The position numbers were made by a program, and so were the translations under genes. Below, piece after piece: positions 31,097 to 42,215 of a stretch of DNA of 64,000 nucleotides; positions within the stretch are counted from its first letter, which is position 1; every line of letters begins with the position of its first letter. Location of the stretch: positions 3,472,001 through 3,536,000 of the forward strand of contig JARUPY010000189.1 in the NCBI GenBank assembly GCA_029817715.1. Reading direction: 5' to 3'. Source of the stretch: Melastoma dodecandrum (taxonomy: Eukaryota; Streptophyta; Magnoliopsida; Myrtales; Melastomataceae). A model generated the notes under the pieces. That model saw only the letters and a list, made by a program, of their open reading frames with translations, had not been told where the DNA came from and made no database searches.

Positions 31097-34000
31097 TCAA
31101 GAGAGTATATCTATTTTAGATGAAACCGGAAATGGGATCCACCACAAACTTAGTTCAATAGATAACTTACAAGAAATATCAACAAACCATGTCGCCCTCG
31201 TGTGATTTATGGTCCAAGTTGTCACTTGATCAATCTCATCACCCATCAATGGAGAATTATGCATACACTTTGGATACAAATACTCATCATGTTCTCCGTT
31301 TGGAGTTCCTATGACATACAAGTCTACAACTTGGAACCAATCCTTCTTGATCGGATCTTGAACGTCGAAAACTTGCTTGGCTTGAGAAGAAAACACATTT
31401 GGGTCATCCTTCAACATAACACCAGTATGAATCAAATTGCTAAAATTAACTAAAACTTTTCTATTTGCGTCTTTTTTCAATCCTCGTGATGACCTAATAT
31501 TTGCCCATTCATAACGAAACAAGACTACTTTAAAGTTACCATAGTAATCTAGCTCAATAATTTCGTTAGGCACTCCATAATAATCTTTTCCATCAGCCTC
31601 TACCATAATACCACTGTTTTGGGATTTGAATAACCTTTCTCGTTTCTTCATGTGAAACCTATAACCACCTATTGTAAATCCATCGAATCTTCTAACAAGG
31701 TTATTAGGTCCGCGAGCAAGTACAACTATTTTCACTGAACATTTATTCTCAACCATATGAGAAACCAAGAAATTTTATGAAAATAAAGATGGGTCACTAA
31801 AAGTAAAAGTTACATAAGGAAAATGATGTTGAAAGTCAAACCTTAGAATGGTTACTTTTGCAATAAGCCATCTACTGTACATCTCCACAATCCATTTATT
31901 CTCAGTAGCTTGACTAGGATGATCAAAATATTGAAGTCACCTTTGTTCGGCCAAAAATCACTGCGCATGCAAGTTACAAAGAAATTGTTGAGTAATCAAA
32001 ATAAATGCTACTAAGCGCATCGTTGTAGGAGTACCTGCTGTAAATATCCAAGGCATCACAATGAAGAAGCACATAACGGTGTGCTTGATCATGCATTTTA
32101 TCTTCAAGAATAATTCTATCGATTTTGCCGAGAATACGCCCCCGATGAAAATTTATAACATTCATCATTCACATTATTATCATTTCAAGGGGCAATTAAA
32201 TCTCGTCTTAATTGCTTCCAGATATCTTGAACAAAAGTTGAGACATTCTTCAGTCATATATCCTTCCACAATCGATCCCTCTGGAGTGCTTTATTACGAA
32301 CATGAGATTTCAGCCGCATTAACATCCTACACAAATTTTAAAAGGATTAAAAATAATCATGATTTTAAAGAAGGTAAATTATAAAAGATCAAAATAATAA
32401 CTAACCTATCCGCAAAGTACATTCATCTACACACAACTGGGCCACCGAGTTTTGCTTCTAACAGGAAATGTATCATAATTATCGTAAAGAAATCAGGAGC
32501 AAATATTTTCTCCATTTGACAGAGCAATACGATGATCTTAGATCTCAACTCGTCAATTTTATGCGTGTCAAGTTCTTTGCTGCATAATTCTTTAAAGAAC
32601 GCAAATACTTAACAAACAACTCTCACAACATCTTTTGGTAGAACTCCTCTCAAAGCTACATGAAGAATATCTTGCATCAAAATATGTCCATCGTGACTTT
32701 TTAAATTTTTAAGCTTCCAATCTTTCAAGTTAACACATCTCGAACCATTTGACGCGTAGCCATCGGGAACTTTAAGAGCTTTCAGAATTCCTAAAAAGGT
32801 GTCCTTTTCCTTAGTAGACATGGAATTACAAGCATGAGGCAAATAATATCTATTATTAGGAAGAGACATTGGATGAAGGCCCGGTCGACCACCCATATCT
32901 TCCAAGTCACACCGCGCATTCAAATTATCTTTACTTTTGCCTTCTAAATTTAACAAAGTTCCAACAATATTATCACAAACATTTTATTCTATATCCATCA
33001 CATCCAAGTTATAAAGAAGTAAATTATACTCCCAATAAGGAAGAATAAAAAAATGTACTGCATTTTTTCCAAGAAGAATGTGTTTCCCCACCTGTCAAAT
33101 TTTCACCGTTGCGAAACTCGTCATAAGCTTCTGAAGTAAAGTCATCTGCATCTACAAATAATTTTGATTTTTCATTACTTCTTTCACTTAGTACATCATC
33201 ACTCATGTTGATAATAGGATTTAGTACATCAACACTCATGTTGATAATAGGATTTCTTTGTTTACCTCTCTTCCTTGTACTACTTATTGACTTTCCTTAT
33301 ATATGTTGTAAATGATCAACTTGTCTATGAACCTCCATGTCAGAAAGAGGAATAAGAGCAGCCCTTATTTCAATTTCCCCATCAAATTGATATTTCTGAT
33401 ATCGAAAAATATGTTTCTCATCCAACCGCCATCTATGACCCATATAATAGAACTTCTTTCCATATTTTAACCATCTAGAATGAGTTCCATCACCACAAAA
33501 TGGACACGCCATGCGACCTTTGGTACTCCATCTAGATAAATTAGCATAGGCAGGGAAGTCATTAATGGTCCAAAAAAGTGTAGCACGCATTTTAAACAAT
33601 TCATTTCTTGAGACATCAAATGTATGTACTCCTTCCCACAATGTCTTCAACTCTTCGATCAATGGGCTAAGGTAAACATCTATATCATTTCCTGGACCTT
33701 TCTCAGTGGGAATAACCATGGAAAGAAAGATGGTTGAAGGTTTCATGCAATTCTAAGGCTCCATATTATAAGGAAATAAAACAATTGGCCCAAGTACTAA
33801 GTTGTGCTCTTAGTCCGAAAGGGATTAAATCCATCACTAGCTAAGGCCAAACGAACATTTCTAGCATTTGCTACAAAGCTAGGATATCGTTCATCAAATG
33901 TTTTCCTTGCTAATGCATCAGCAAGATGCCTTAAGATATCATCCTCAGTTCTCTTTTCCTTATGCAACCTCATTGGCTCTGCAGTTTTACTACATAAATA

Positions 34001-34894
34001 AAGTTGTTTCAGTCTTGGGATAAGAGGAAAGTACCTCAACAATTTGGCTGGCCTTTGCTTTTTCAATAATTCACTGACAACATTGATGTCCCCATCCTCG
34101 TTTTTCTTCGAATCAATATATCGTGAAAGGCCACAAAAGTCGCATGATTCCAAGTGTATCTTGTCTCCCACATATAACATACAATTATTGGGACAAGCGT
34201 CAATTTTTTCATACCCTAGACCTAAATCTTTGACTGTTTTTATTCATAATAAGATTCTGGCAATTTCACCCCTTTAGGAAATACTCAAGTCAATAACTTT
34301 AATAACGCTGTGAAGAATATCACAAACCAGCCATGCACTTTCAGATGATAAAGATTTACAATAAAAGAGAGTACTGAAAAATTGGAACAACCCGGATACA
34401 ATGGCACTTCACAATCCTGAAATAATCGATGTGCATTAGTTGTATCAGCTTGTTGATGCGTAGCTTTCACTTTCGTCGTTATCATTAACTGCATGATTAA
34501 ACTCAGAATTCTGACCAAACGCATCCCCAACATCATCTTCAAATTTCCCTCAAATAAAATGCTATTTTCCATACTTGAGGTTTCTGAAACCGGAGGATTA
34601 TTTATTATATGAGAAACTTCTATCACATCTTCTACATTAGACGAAGTGATCCCAAAAGGTCTTATATGTTCTCCATGCAAGAGGTGTATCCCATGACAAA
34701 ACCATTCACAATTAAGTGAGTATGAACAACGGAAGATTAGATTATTTATTAGGAGGTCTATTACGACACCTTTTGCAAAGGTATAAAATCAATCTATTCA
34801 CACTGCCATTTTTCAAAGCGAACGCAATAAAATTTGCAACGCTTTCTTTATATTCTTGACTTATCCTCGGCAAATTAATCCAACTCTTATCCAT
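31097..34894 (-). pseudogene. CACTA TNP2-type transposase, decayed
   Basis: It starts at the ATG at 34894 with MDKSWINLPRISQEY, the Transpos_assoc N-terminal domain. Then come a TNP2 core in pieces (LALASDGFNPF at about 33830, DVYLSPLIEELKTLW at about 33680, PAYANLSRWSTKG at about 33540), the DUF4218 part (LKNLKSHDGHILMQD at about 32690 and a MEKIFAPDFF segment near 32500), and a DUF4216 domain (about 31640-31300, YYGVPNEIIELDYYGNFKVV). Stops and frame changes separate the pieces, and some breaks may be introns. The protein would cut and paste the element by binding its CACTA ends. It is not intact. Confidence 0.75.
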
Positions 34895-35040
34895 TTTACA
34901 CTTCTATATCTGTTAAATGAAAGAACATTAACATAAGACCTGCAAATATAAGCTTAAGAATATGATGCAAAGAGATTTACCTTAAAAGATGTAACTTTAA
35001 ATAATGAACCAATAACAGTAGCAGGGAAAGTAAATCTGTC

Positions 35041-35640
35041 CACCGCCCTTGTCACGGAGCCGTACGCGGACTTAGAGGTCGGGCCGGGGCTCTGCGCTCT
35101 TTCTTTCTGTGTGGGACGATGCATCAGTTGCTGATCAGCATAGAGAAGACAAGGTCATAGAAAACCAGTAAGAGCAGCCAAGAGTGAGCAATCGTAGGAG
35201 GAAATAGACAACAACGACTAATGACATATGAGTATCCTGCTCGAAGGGTCCCGCCAACAGGAAAAGGGAGGAGCCCATTCGATCGACACGACTGGCCACA
35301 TAGAGGAGGAGCCCATTCGAACGACCCGACTGACCACATAGAGAAGGAGTCTGTTCCAAGAATGCAACTAACCGGATAGAGGAGGAGCCCGCTCGAAGAA
35401 TGCATCTGGATAGAGGAGTCCGCTCGAAGGATACGACTGATCGGATAAAGGAGCACCCCGCTCGAAAGATGCGACAGTCTGGATGGGCTGAAGTGGAGTC
35501 GCTGCAACCAATCGTCAAGGAAATGGGAAGAAATTGGGGGTTTAGCAGACTGAAGCAACGGAGAGACAATAAGCATTCAAATTGGGAATTGGGTTTTGGA
35601 GCCAGGAATCGGTACCCTCCTGTGTTAAAATAAAATACTA
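35041..35640 (-). other. CACTA internal region between the two genes, probable leader/intron
   Basis: A GC-richer insert-like stretch with a minisatellite (35230-35490). Two overlapping minus-strand frames of about 145 codons exist only because of the repeat. No protein family was recognised. Confidence 0.35.
35230..35490. repeat. 35-38-bp minisatellite, about seven copies
   Basis: Repeated GAGGAGCCC(A/G)(T/C)TCGAA...ACGACTG...GGATA units, length 34-38 bp, increasingly diverged to the right. Confidence 0.7.
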
Positions 35641-36550
35641 ATTAGTGAGGTATTTATTTATTTTATGTATCAAAATTTTGTTAAGTAATTCATATCATAA
35701 TTTTTAGTAATTTCGGCATTAAAACTTCTAGATTTAAAAAATTAGTACTTTTAAATAATAATAATAAGGTGTAATGTAATTTCGTAAAAACAAATATAAA
35801 GAACTTTAACTTATTTATGAAAAAGTACTCTCTAATTATAATATAAAACATAATATTTTTCATTTTTCACTTAATAGATCTTAATTCTCGTAAGATATAT
35901 GTCTTTGAAAAAATTTAAAAAGATTCACTAGAATTATGTTTTGCGTTGTCATAGTTAATCAAGATAGTTAAGATTTTGCATTATATAAAGGCATTTTTTT
36001 ATAAAATATTATATATATTTTTTAATTATGAGATATGGCTTGGCTATTTTTTGTGTTGAAAAAGCTGAATATATTCATATGTCTGATAAATTTAATATAT
36101 AATACTTTTGATATATAATACTGAAGATAAAAAATATATATATAACAGATCAACCGATGTTTAATAATTAAAATTGTATTCACCAGCGTAAAAAAGAGTG
36201 ATAATGCAAAAGTTAAGTACAATTATAAATATAACAACAATAACTAATAAGCAATTAAATACATTCAAAAACATAACAATAATTCATGGACAATCTCATT
36301 GTTGACGGGTAGATCTTGGACTCCACATGTTTATCTCCTGCATATTTTAGAAAATTAATCAAAATTTTATATTTTTTTCAAAAAAAAGGTAACTTTTTAA
36401 TAAAAAAAAGAGTATATGCTTACTATTTGCATTAGGTTGAGCATAGGTTAACAAGTTAATCTGACACCGGATCATCTTATCATTGAATGCATCAAATCAA
36501 TATCTTTCTAGTGTTTTTCCTCGAGGGCTATCAATTTAGATTGATGATTT
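35641..36550. other. AT-rich non-coding part of the CACTA element
   Basis: Very AT-rich, with no frame or repeat terminus recognised. Confidence 0.45.
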
Positions 36551-36969
36551 ACCTCCATTGCACGTATCTGATCCTGCATAGCAATAAACTTATACTCTAC
36601 CTTTTGGTAATATCGTGGGACTTGTTGAGGATTCAGTTGTCTTTGATTAACACCAACTCCATTGCACATATCAGATCCGGCATATCAATAAACTTATACT
36701 CTACCTTTCGTAATGTCGTGGGACTTGTTGCGGATTCAGTTGTCTTTGATTAACACCAACTCCATTGCACATGTCTGATCCTGCATAGCAATAAACTTAT
36801 ACTCTACCTTTTCGTAATATCGTGGGACTTGTTGCGGATTCAATTGTCTTTGATTAACACCAACTCCATTGCACATATCTGATCTTGCGTAGAAATAAAC
36901 TTATACTCTACCTTTTCATAATATCGTGGGACTTGTTGCGGATTAAGTTGTCTTTGATTAACACCAAGA
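36551..36969. repeat. 104-bp tandem repeat, about four copies
   Basis: Units start at 36583, 36687, 36790 and 36894 with a partial unit before them. They are 103-104 bp long and over 90 percent alike by eye (AATAAACTTATACTCTACCT, CGTGGGACTTGTTG). On the minus strand each unit carries a Gln-rich peptide (QRQLNPQQVPRYYEKVEYKF), so the repeat amplified a piece of the Transposase_24-like gene. The 104-bp period breaks the frame between units. Confidence 0.8.
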
Positions 36970-38262
36970 CCGTTAACTCTTCTATATAAGTCCTCTCCTA
37001 CTGTCTCAATGAAAGCCTTTTTTTTCTAATAACCTTAAATCTGTGGAGGTGTTCGATTCAGACAGATGTAAAAGCCGTGCACGAGCTTGATCCTTCGCAA
37101 GTAAAAACCAACTTTAATAAATAAAAAATAGATTAAATTGCCTAATATGATTTACTAACACTTATAATAGAGAAAAAATTTAACTTTTATAATACATACC
37201 ACAATTTCTCTCGCACTTTTGTTCACAAAAGAGTTATTCTTTTAATACATAATCTAATAGAATTCAACATCTCCAGGCTCTCTTCTATGTCTTTTTACCT
37301 GCACATTATAGCTAATAAATTTTACACTAATAAATTGTATTATAATTAAAATAGAGTAAACAAGTTTGCGAATCATACGAATTCTTTCCTTTTTCTAGTA
37401 ACACTCATAGATCCGAGAGTATGTGGAGTTTTACAATTGGCACGAGCTGTTTTGTTAATTTGCGAAAGTAACCGAAAAGTAAATATAAGTGTAAACATGA
37501 TATACAATTGATAAAAACACATTTATCTATATCACCTCGGCCTTGGGTTGAAACCAATAACGGACAAAATCGATCCAATGATCTACTTCAACTCCCGGAG
37601 GAACTTTGTTCATTACTTCATCCACGGTCATTTCAGGTTTTTTAGTATTTTCTTTTCGACTCGCTTTTGTAGTCTCTCCATTTCTGATTAGTTGACTCTA
37701 ATAGCCATTTGTTCATTGCTTCACCATCTAAAAGGATAAATTTTGACTGCAAAAAAAAAAAAATTATTGTCTATTGTAAATAAGTGTGATATATATTAAA
37801 AATACACAGAACGGAACACTTACTCGAGCAAGATCAATAATCCTTGTCTTATATACTTTTGAAATTTTCCTCCAATTAGTATATCTAATTGGGCACAAAT
37901 TTGATCGTCGTGCAACCGTACCCAACCAGCCACTAAAGATCCTTCCACTCGTATTCGTAGGTTGCATAAAGTTGTTACATTCAACAACAATTCTTTGTCC
38001 TTCAAGAAGATGACAAACATCACGAGCCCGTGTTCGTCCTCGTCTTACTCTACTACCATCTAAACCTGCAACTCAAATAATTAATATAAGAGATAATTAA
38101 TTCTTCATAATTTTCCACTTCTTGTTCATGATCTAAGGGAACAATTCTTTCGATTTCTTCATCATTTGATACAGAAATAGAATCACCATATTTGATTTCT
38201 CTAACTTCAACATCTTCAAACCTTCTAAATCTAGATTTCATTTTAAAATCTACATAGTACAA
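36970..38262 (-). pseudogene. CACTA second gene, Transposase_24 (Ptta/En/Spm)-like
   Basis: Minus-strand pieces: an acidic N-terminal stretch (38262-38053, DHEQEVENYEEL), then GRIFSGWLGTVARRSNLCPI followed by a W-R-K-I-S-K segment (37960-37860), matching the conserved core of plant Ptta/En/Spm proteins (phage-like GxxxGxLxRxxVPxxxxxW pattern). The C-terminal part runs into the 104-bp repeat. Several frame changes and probable introns are present. These proteins are the DNA-binding partner (TNPA-like) of TNP2. Confidence 0.55.
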
Positions 38263-38836
38263 TGGTTACATTTAAGAAATCAAAGACAACAAAACGTAAC
38301 TACATAAAGAAAAAAAAGTCATTGCCCCAACGATAAGAAGCAAGACAAGATCCATTACCTCCAGAAGAGAATCGGGTGGAATTGAAGATGCAGGGAGAGA
38401 GTGTAGATCTTTTTAAGTGATTTAGACACGAAGGGAATGGAAGAAAGATCTCAACAGAATGCGTACCTGGGTTGTTAAATGCGCGCTTAAAGCGGAAAGC
38501 GCAGCGAGGCGCACGGTAAGGGCTTCGCTCCCAAGCGATGGAGCGGCCCACATGAAGCGCGTGCCTAGGATCCGCTTCGGGCTTTAAGCGCGAGGCGCTG
38601 GGCGTAGGGGAAGCACCAGAGCGTAACGGTTCCTTTTCTCTGCCCTATCTCCTTTCTCTCTTAACGTTTGTTGTCCCTTTTCTCTGCCCTAACACTCATC
38701 CTCCCTCTCAGAAGCCCGCCGGAGAGCCTCCCTCCCATACGCCATGCCGGAGAGCCTCCCACCCAGTAGCCCCGTCGAACGCACTCCCTCCTGGAAGCCC
38801 TGCCGGAGAGCCTTCCTCCCTGTCAGACCTAGATGC

Positions 38837-38990
38837 TCACTATGGATTGTTGTGACTGGAAACGATTGTTGTTGTGATTTCTTAGATTTCATCTCACTAT
38901 GGGTTGTTGTGACTGGAAGCGATTGTTGTTGTGATTTCTTAGATTTCATTATTATCGTTCACTGTGATTTCTTAGATTTCAGTTCACCGT
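38837..38990. repeat. 56-bp tandem duplication in the hAT 5' region
   Basis: Two near-identical units (TCACTATGG(A/G)TTGTTGTGAC) and partial third and fourth copies sharing GTGATTTCTTAGATTTCA. Confidence 0.65.
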
Positions 38991-39071
38991 TGTTGATCTC
39001 TTGCTGTGATTTTTTCGATTTCTGATCAATTGTTGCTGTGACTATTGTGTTTGTCATGACTGATATTAAGA

Positions 39072-40862
39072 ATGGATTCATCGGATAAATCTTCGGAAAG
39101 AGATATTGGCTGAAGGTACAATTACGTGAAAAATCCAAAACAGCCAAATGCGGTGACTTGCAATTTCTGTGGCTATACTATTTACAGTGCAAAGCAACAC
39201 CAAATAGGATCCTTTAGGAATGCTAGACATGTACAAAATGTCCTCAAGTGATGAAGGATGAGTTATGAAGTAAGATGGATGAGGCAAAGATATTACGTTT
39301 AGAAGCGATTGGAAGTACTACATTCATCCCAATCGACGACAGACATCTAAATAGAAGTGGATGATCCCCTTGTACGATCGAAAAGAGCAGCATCATCGAG
39401 TGGGGAAGTATCTCAGAAAAGAATTAAGGGAAAGGGTCCTATGGATCTATTCTTAATGGAAAAGGGCAAGTTGAGGCAGCGAAGTGTGGTGGATGCAAGT
39501 GACAAAGAGGTGCGAAGAAGGACCATATGGAGCATTGCTAGATTGTTTTATCAAGCTGGCTTTTCTTTTAATGCTGTGAAATTACCGACTTTTGGTAAGA
39601 TGTTGGAGGATATTGGAAGATATGGTCCTAATTTGAAGCCGCCGAGTTACTATGAGATGCGAGTTCCGCTTCTCAAGGATGAGGTTGTTACACGAATGAA
39701 TTGATGAAAGATCATGTGTTAGTTGGTCCGATAGTGGTTGTTCGATAATGTCTGATGGATGGACAGACAGAAGAGGTAAAAGTTTGATCAACTTCTTGGT
39801 GTATTCTTGGAAGGGAAGCATGTTCATTAAATCCGTTGATGCATCGGCTTGTGATGGGTCCACTTGTGATGGTTCTTCAGCTTGTGGATAATGAGAAGAA
39901 CCCCGCCATGGGATATATTTATGAAGCAATGGATAGAGCCAAAGAGACAACTCAAAGGTCTTTTAATTGAAAAAGAAGAAATGTATGCAGATATCTTCGA
40001 AATGATTGATGATGGATGGAATTGTCAATTTCATCATTCATTGCATGTAGCGGGACATTACTTGAATCCTATTCATTGTGATCCGAACTCCACATATCTC
40101 AGCGATTCAAAAGTCACTACTGGATTACATGCTTGCATAAAGAGGTTGAATCCGATTATAGCGGTTCAAGAAGCGCTGAAAATTTTGGAACGCCTTTGAC
40201 AAACCGAAGTAGGACTCAACGATCACCAGGTACATTCCTCTTAGCTATTTAAATTAACATTTTCAACGTTATAGTTGTTTAACGAACCACTAACATATAT
40301 ATAATTCTCATGACAGCGGAGTGGTGGTTTTTGTTTGGTGGTGATACCCCACTCTTCAAAAATTTGCTATTCGAATACCAAGTTTAACGTGTAGCGAAAT
40401 TGGTTGTGAGCGAAATTGGAATACTTTTGAGCATGTAAGCCCCTTCTTCATCCATTAACATGGATTATTTCTTATTTCTATTATGACCATTTCACATTTA
40501 CATTTCCAATGTAGATTCATTCTAAGAAGAGGAATTGACTTGAACATCAAAAGTTACTAGACCTTGTATTTGTGAAGTAAAACCAAAATCTCAAAGCAAG
40601 ATATGATGTATGAGATACCATTGATCCTCTTTGTATGGATGATATTGATTATTGTAATGAGTGGCTAGTCGGTGAGATGGAAGAAGAGCAAGATGAATCG
40701 CTACTAGTCGGTGAGGGGGTGTTGGATGTTCATCACGTTGTGAGGAACGCACGGGGTTCAAGTAGTTCGAGAATGTTTGATGGTGATGATGAAGTCCATA
40801 CCGACGTCGAGGAGGAGATTGATGGAGATGCGTATAAAGACAACGCTGGATTGCGAATATGA
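39072..40862 (+). pseudogene. hAT transposase copy 2, truncated and full of stops
   Basis: A BED-type zinc finger segment (39100-39250, NAVTCNFCGY with a later H) is preceded by a TGA where Trp is usual. Then PMDLFLMEKGKLRQ, IARLFYQAGFSFNAVKLPTF and GPNLKPPSYYEMR follow. The DUF659 region is partly deleted (39720-39830), and MGPLVMVLQLVDNEK, then AMGYIYEAMDRAKE come after it. The C-terminal dimerisation part is damaged (about 40320-40600), and the acidic tail ends at TGA 40860-40862. It cannot make active transposase. Confidence 0.75.
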
Positions 40863-41138
40863 TGATGAGAGCCTGAATAACGACATAGATTTAGATGTTT
40901 ACTGTTGTGTTTTCATGTCCTTTTGTCATGAACTTATCCATTGGTCACATTTGAAAACGTTGTTTTTATGACATTAAAAGTTGAATTGATCTTATCTTAA
41001 AGTTCATTAGTTGAATTATATTTTTCCTTTAACATTGGCGCCTACATGTCAAAAGCGCACCTTACGCTTTGCGCTTAAAGCGATTCGAGAGGTTTGCGCT
41101 TTTTGTGCGCTTTGCGCTTTAACAACTCTGATGCGTAC

Positions 41139-41280
41139 TACGTACAAATATTATCCTAACATTTCTGAGTTGGTTTAAAGGCGCGAGATTTATTGTTTTA
41201 GGAATATTATTAATCTTAATTTGCTACTGGCAGAAAGTGTAGGTAGTTAATTAATTTTGTCGATGCCTAATTTGGTATTG

Positions 41281-41311
<31 letters not shown>

Positions 41312-42029
41312 AAGTACTAATTGAGTATGACGAACATTTGTCATTATGACATTGTTATGAACATCATTATTATAATTTATAAAAAAAAAGACTGAAAATT
41401 AGCGACGTAAACGTTAAATTCGGTAATGAGGGTGGTAATAAGGAGAATACAAATGTTAGACCAAATTGCATATAAACCCTTGAATTTCATGCGTTACGGA
41501 TGGGGAATAGTGATGGAAGCCAGTTTAAGGAAGCACGAGGTGGCCGAAACTGCAACGCGGACGGAAGCAAGAGCTCAAGGTGACATCACCAGCTTCATGG
41601 GACTTGAGGAAGCTGGTGATGCAGCTCCTTGAGTAACCCCCTCAAGGAGGTAAAGGGGGCGAATGGGGCAAAGAGAGGAGAAATCGCCACCCACCTCCTT
41701 GTGAACCCGTCCGACTTGTTATTAGGTGAAGGGGCGGCGGATGAGTGGTGTTAAGTCCTAATTAGACCATCCCTTTGATTAAACCTCCACTCACGAACGT
41801 TTCCGTGAATACGAAACGTTTCGTATTGTACGAATATCAAACCTGTATTGGTTGGCGATGATGCCTAACAGAATTTTAAGTCATAATTGAACAAATGCTG
41901 TCTTTGATTTTCTAGTGCTTGATTGCAAGTGCATGTCCCTCTCCAAAACCACGGGGAGAAATAATCTCTAACCCTTTTCCATTTCCCGTCGTAATGGTGA
42001 GAAAGAGAGCGAGATTCCACTTTTACACA
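41139..42029. other. Distal upstream region of the RPS5 gene
   Basis: Contains an (AT)n microsatellite at 41281-41308 and no convincing gene. The short frame at about 41426-41632 has no recognisable content. The sequence passes into the RPS5 promoter at its right end. Confidence 0.45.
41281..41308. repeat. (AT)14 microsatellite
   Basis: Uninterrupted AT dinucleotides. Confidence 0.9.
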
Positions 42030-42215
42030 TTTGGGCCTGTCAAGATACTGTTTGGGCTTAATTCGTTAACGGGCATATAAGGCCCATTATCCTATGATTT
42101 GCGTCTCATTTGTCCATGTCATCATCCTAAGAAAACCCTAATCAGGCAAAATTCAAGCGAAAGGGAGAGGCAAAGCCTTTAACGAACGACGCCACCGCCG
42201 CGTCCTCCTCCGAAG
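42030..42215 (+). promoter_or_regulatory. RPS5 promoter and 5' leader, cut off from its ATG by a hAT insertion
   Basis: Three site II words (TGGGCC 42032, TGGGCT 42053, GGCCCA 42081) and a telo-box AAACCCTAA (42133-42141) lie in the order typical of plant ribosomal-protein genes, with a CATATAAGG TATA-like box between. The leader runs to CTCCGAAG (42208-42215), which is repeated at 51225-51232 on the other side of the hAT, directly before the sequence leading to the RPS5 ATG at 51254. The empty-site order is therefore promoter - leader - RPS5. Confidence 0.8.

Larger units (their letters stand above)
28219..38466 (-). mobile_element. CACTA (En/Spm) transposon, right end not found
   Basis: The left terminus is CACTACAAGAAAGGGG at 28219, preceded by the triplet TGA (candidate 3-bp TSD). 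The minus strand carries a Transposase_24-like gene (about 38262-36480) and a decayed TNP2 transposase (34894-31097), both standard for the superfamily. The complementary CTTGTAGTG terminus is not present between 38263 and 42215. A hAT element begins at 38467, so the far end was lost or lies in rearranged DNA. The end given here is therefore the start of the hAT, not a true boundary. Confidence 0.7.
38467..41130 (+). mobile_element. hAT transposon copy 2, 8-bp TSD
   Basis: ATGCGTAC flanks it on both sides (38459-38466 and 41131-41138). The tips are CTGGGTTGTTAAA and, inverted, CAGAGTTGTTAAAG, the usual CAGGGTTGTTAAA-type hAT end. Both subterminal regions are rich in GCGCTT/AAGCGC. Inside is a decayed transposase on the plus strand. 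Total length is 2664 bp, shortened by internal deletion. Confidence 0.85.

Noticed and set aside
35135..35576. Two minus-strand frames of about 145-150 codons as genes
   Set aside because: Open only because of the minisatellite; the two frames overlap almost completely and neither has a recognisable domain.
36551..36969. CRISPR-like array
   Set aside because: The units are contiguous without spacers and lie in a plant transposon gene; it is an ordinary tandem repeat.
41426..41632. 68-codon plus-strand frame upstream of RPS5
   Set aside because: Not recognisable, no supporting splice or promoter context; likely chance.
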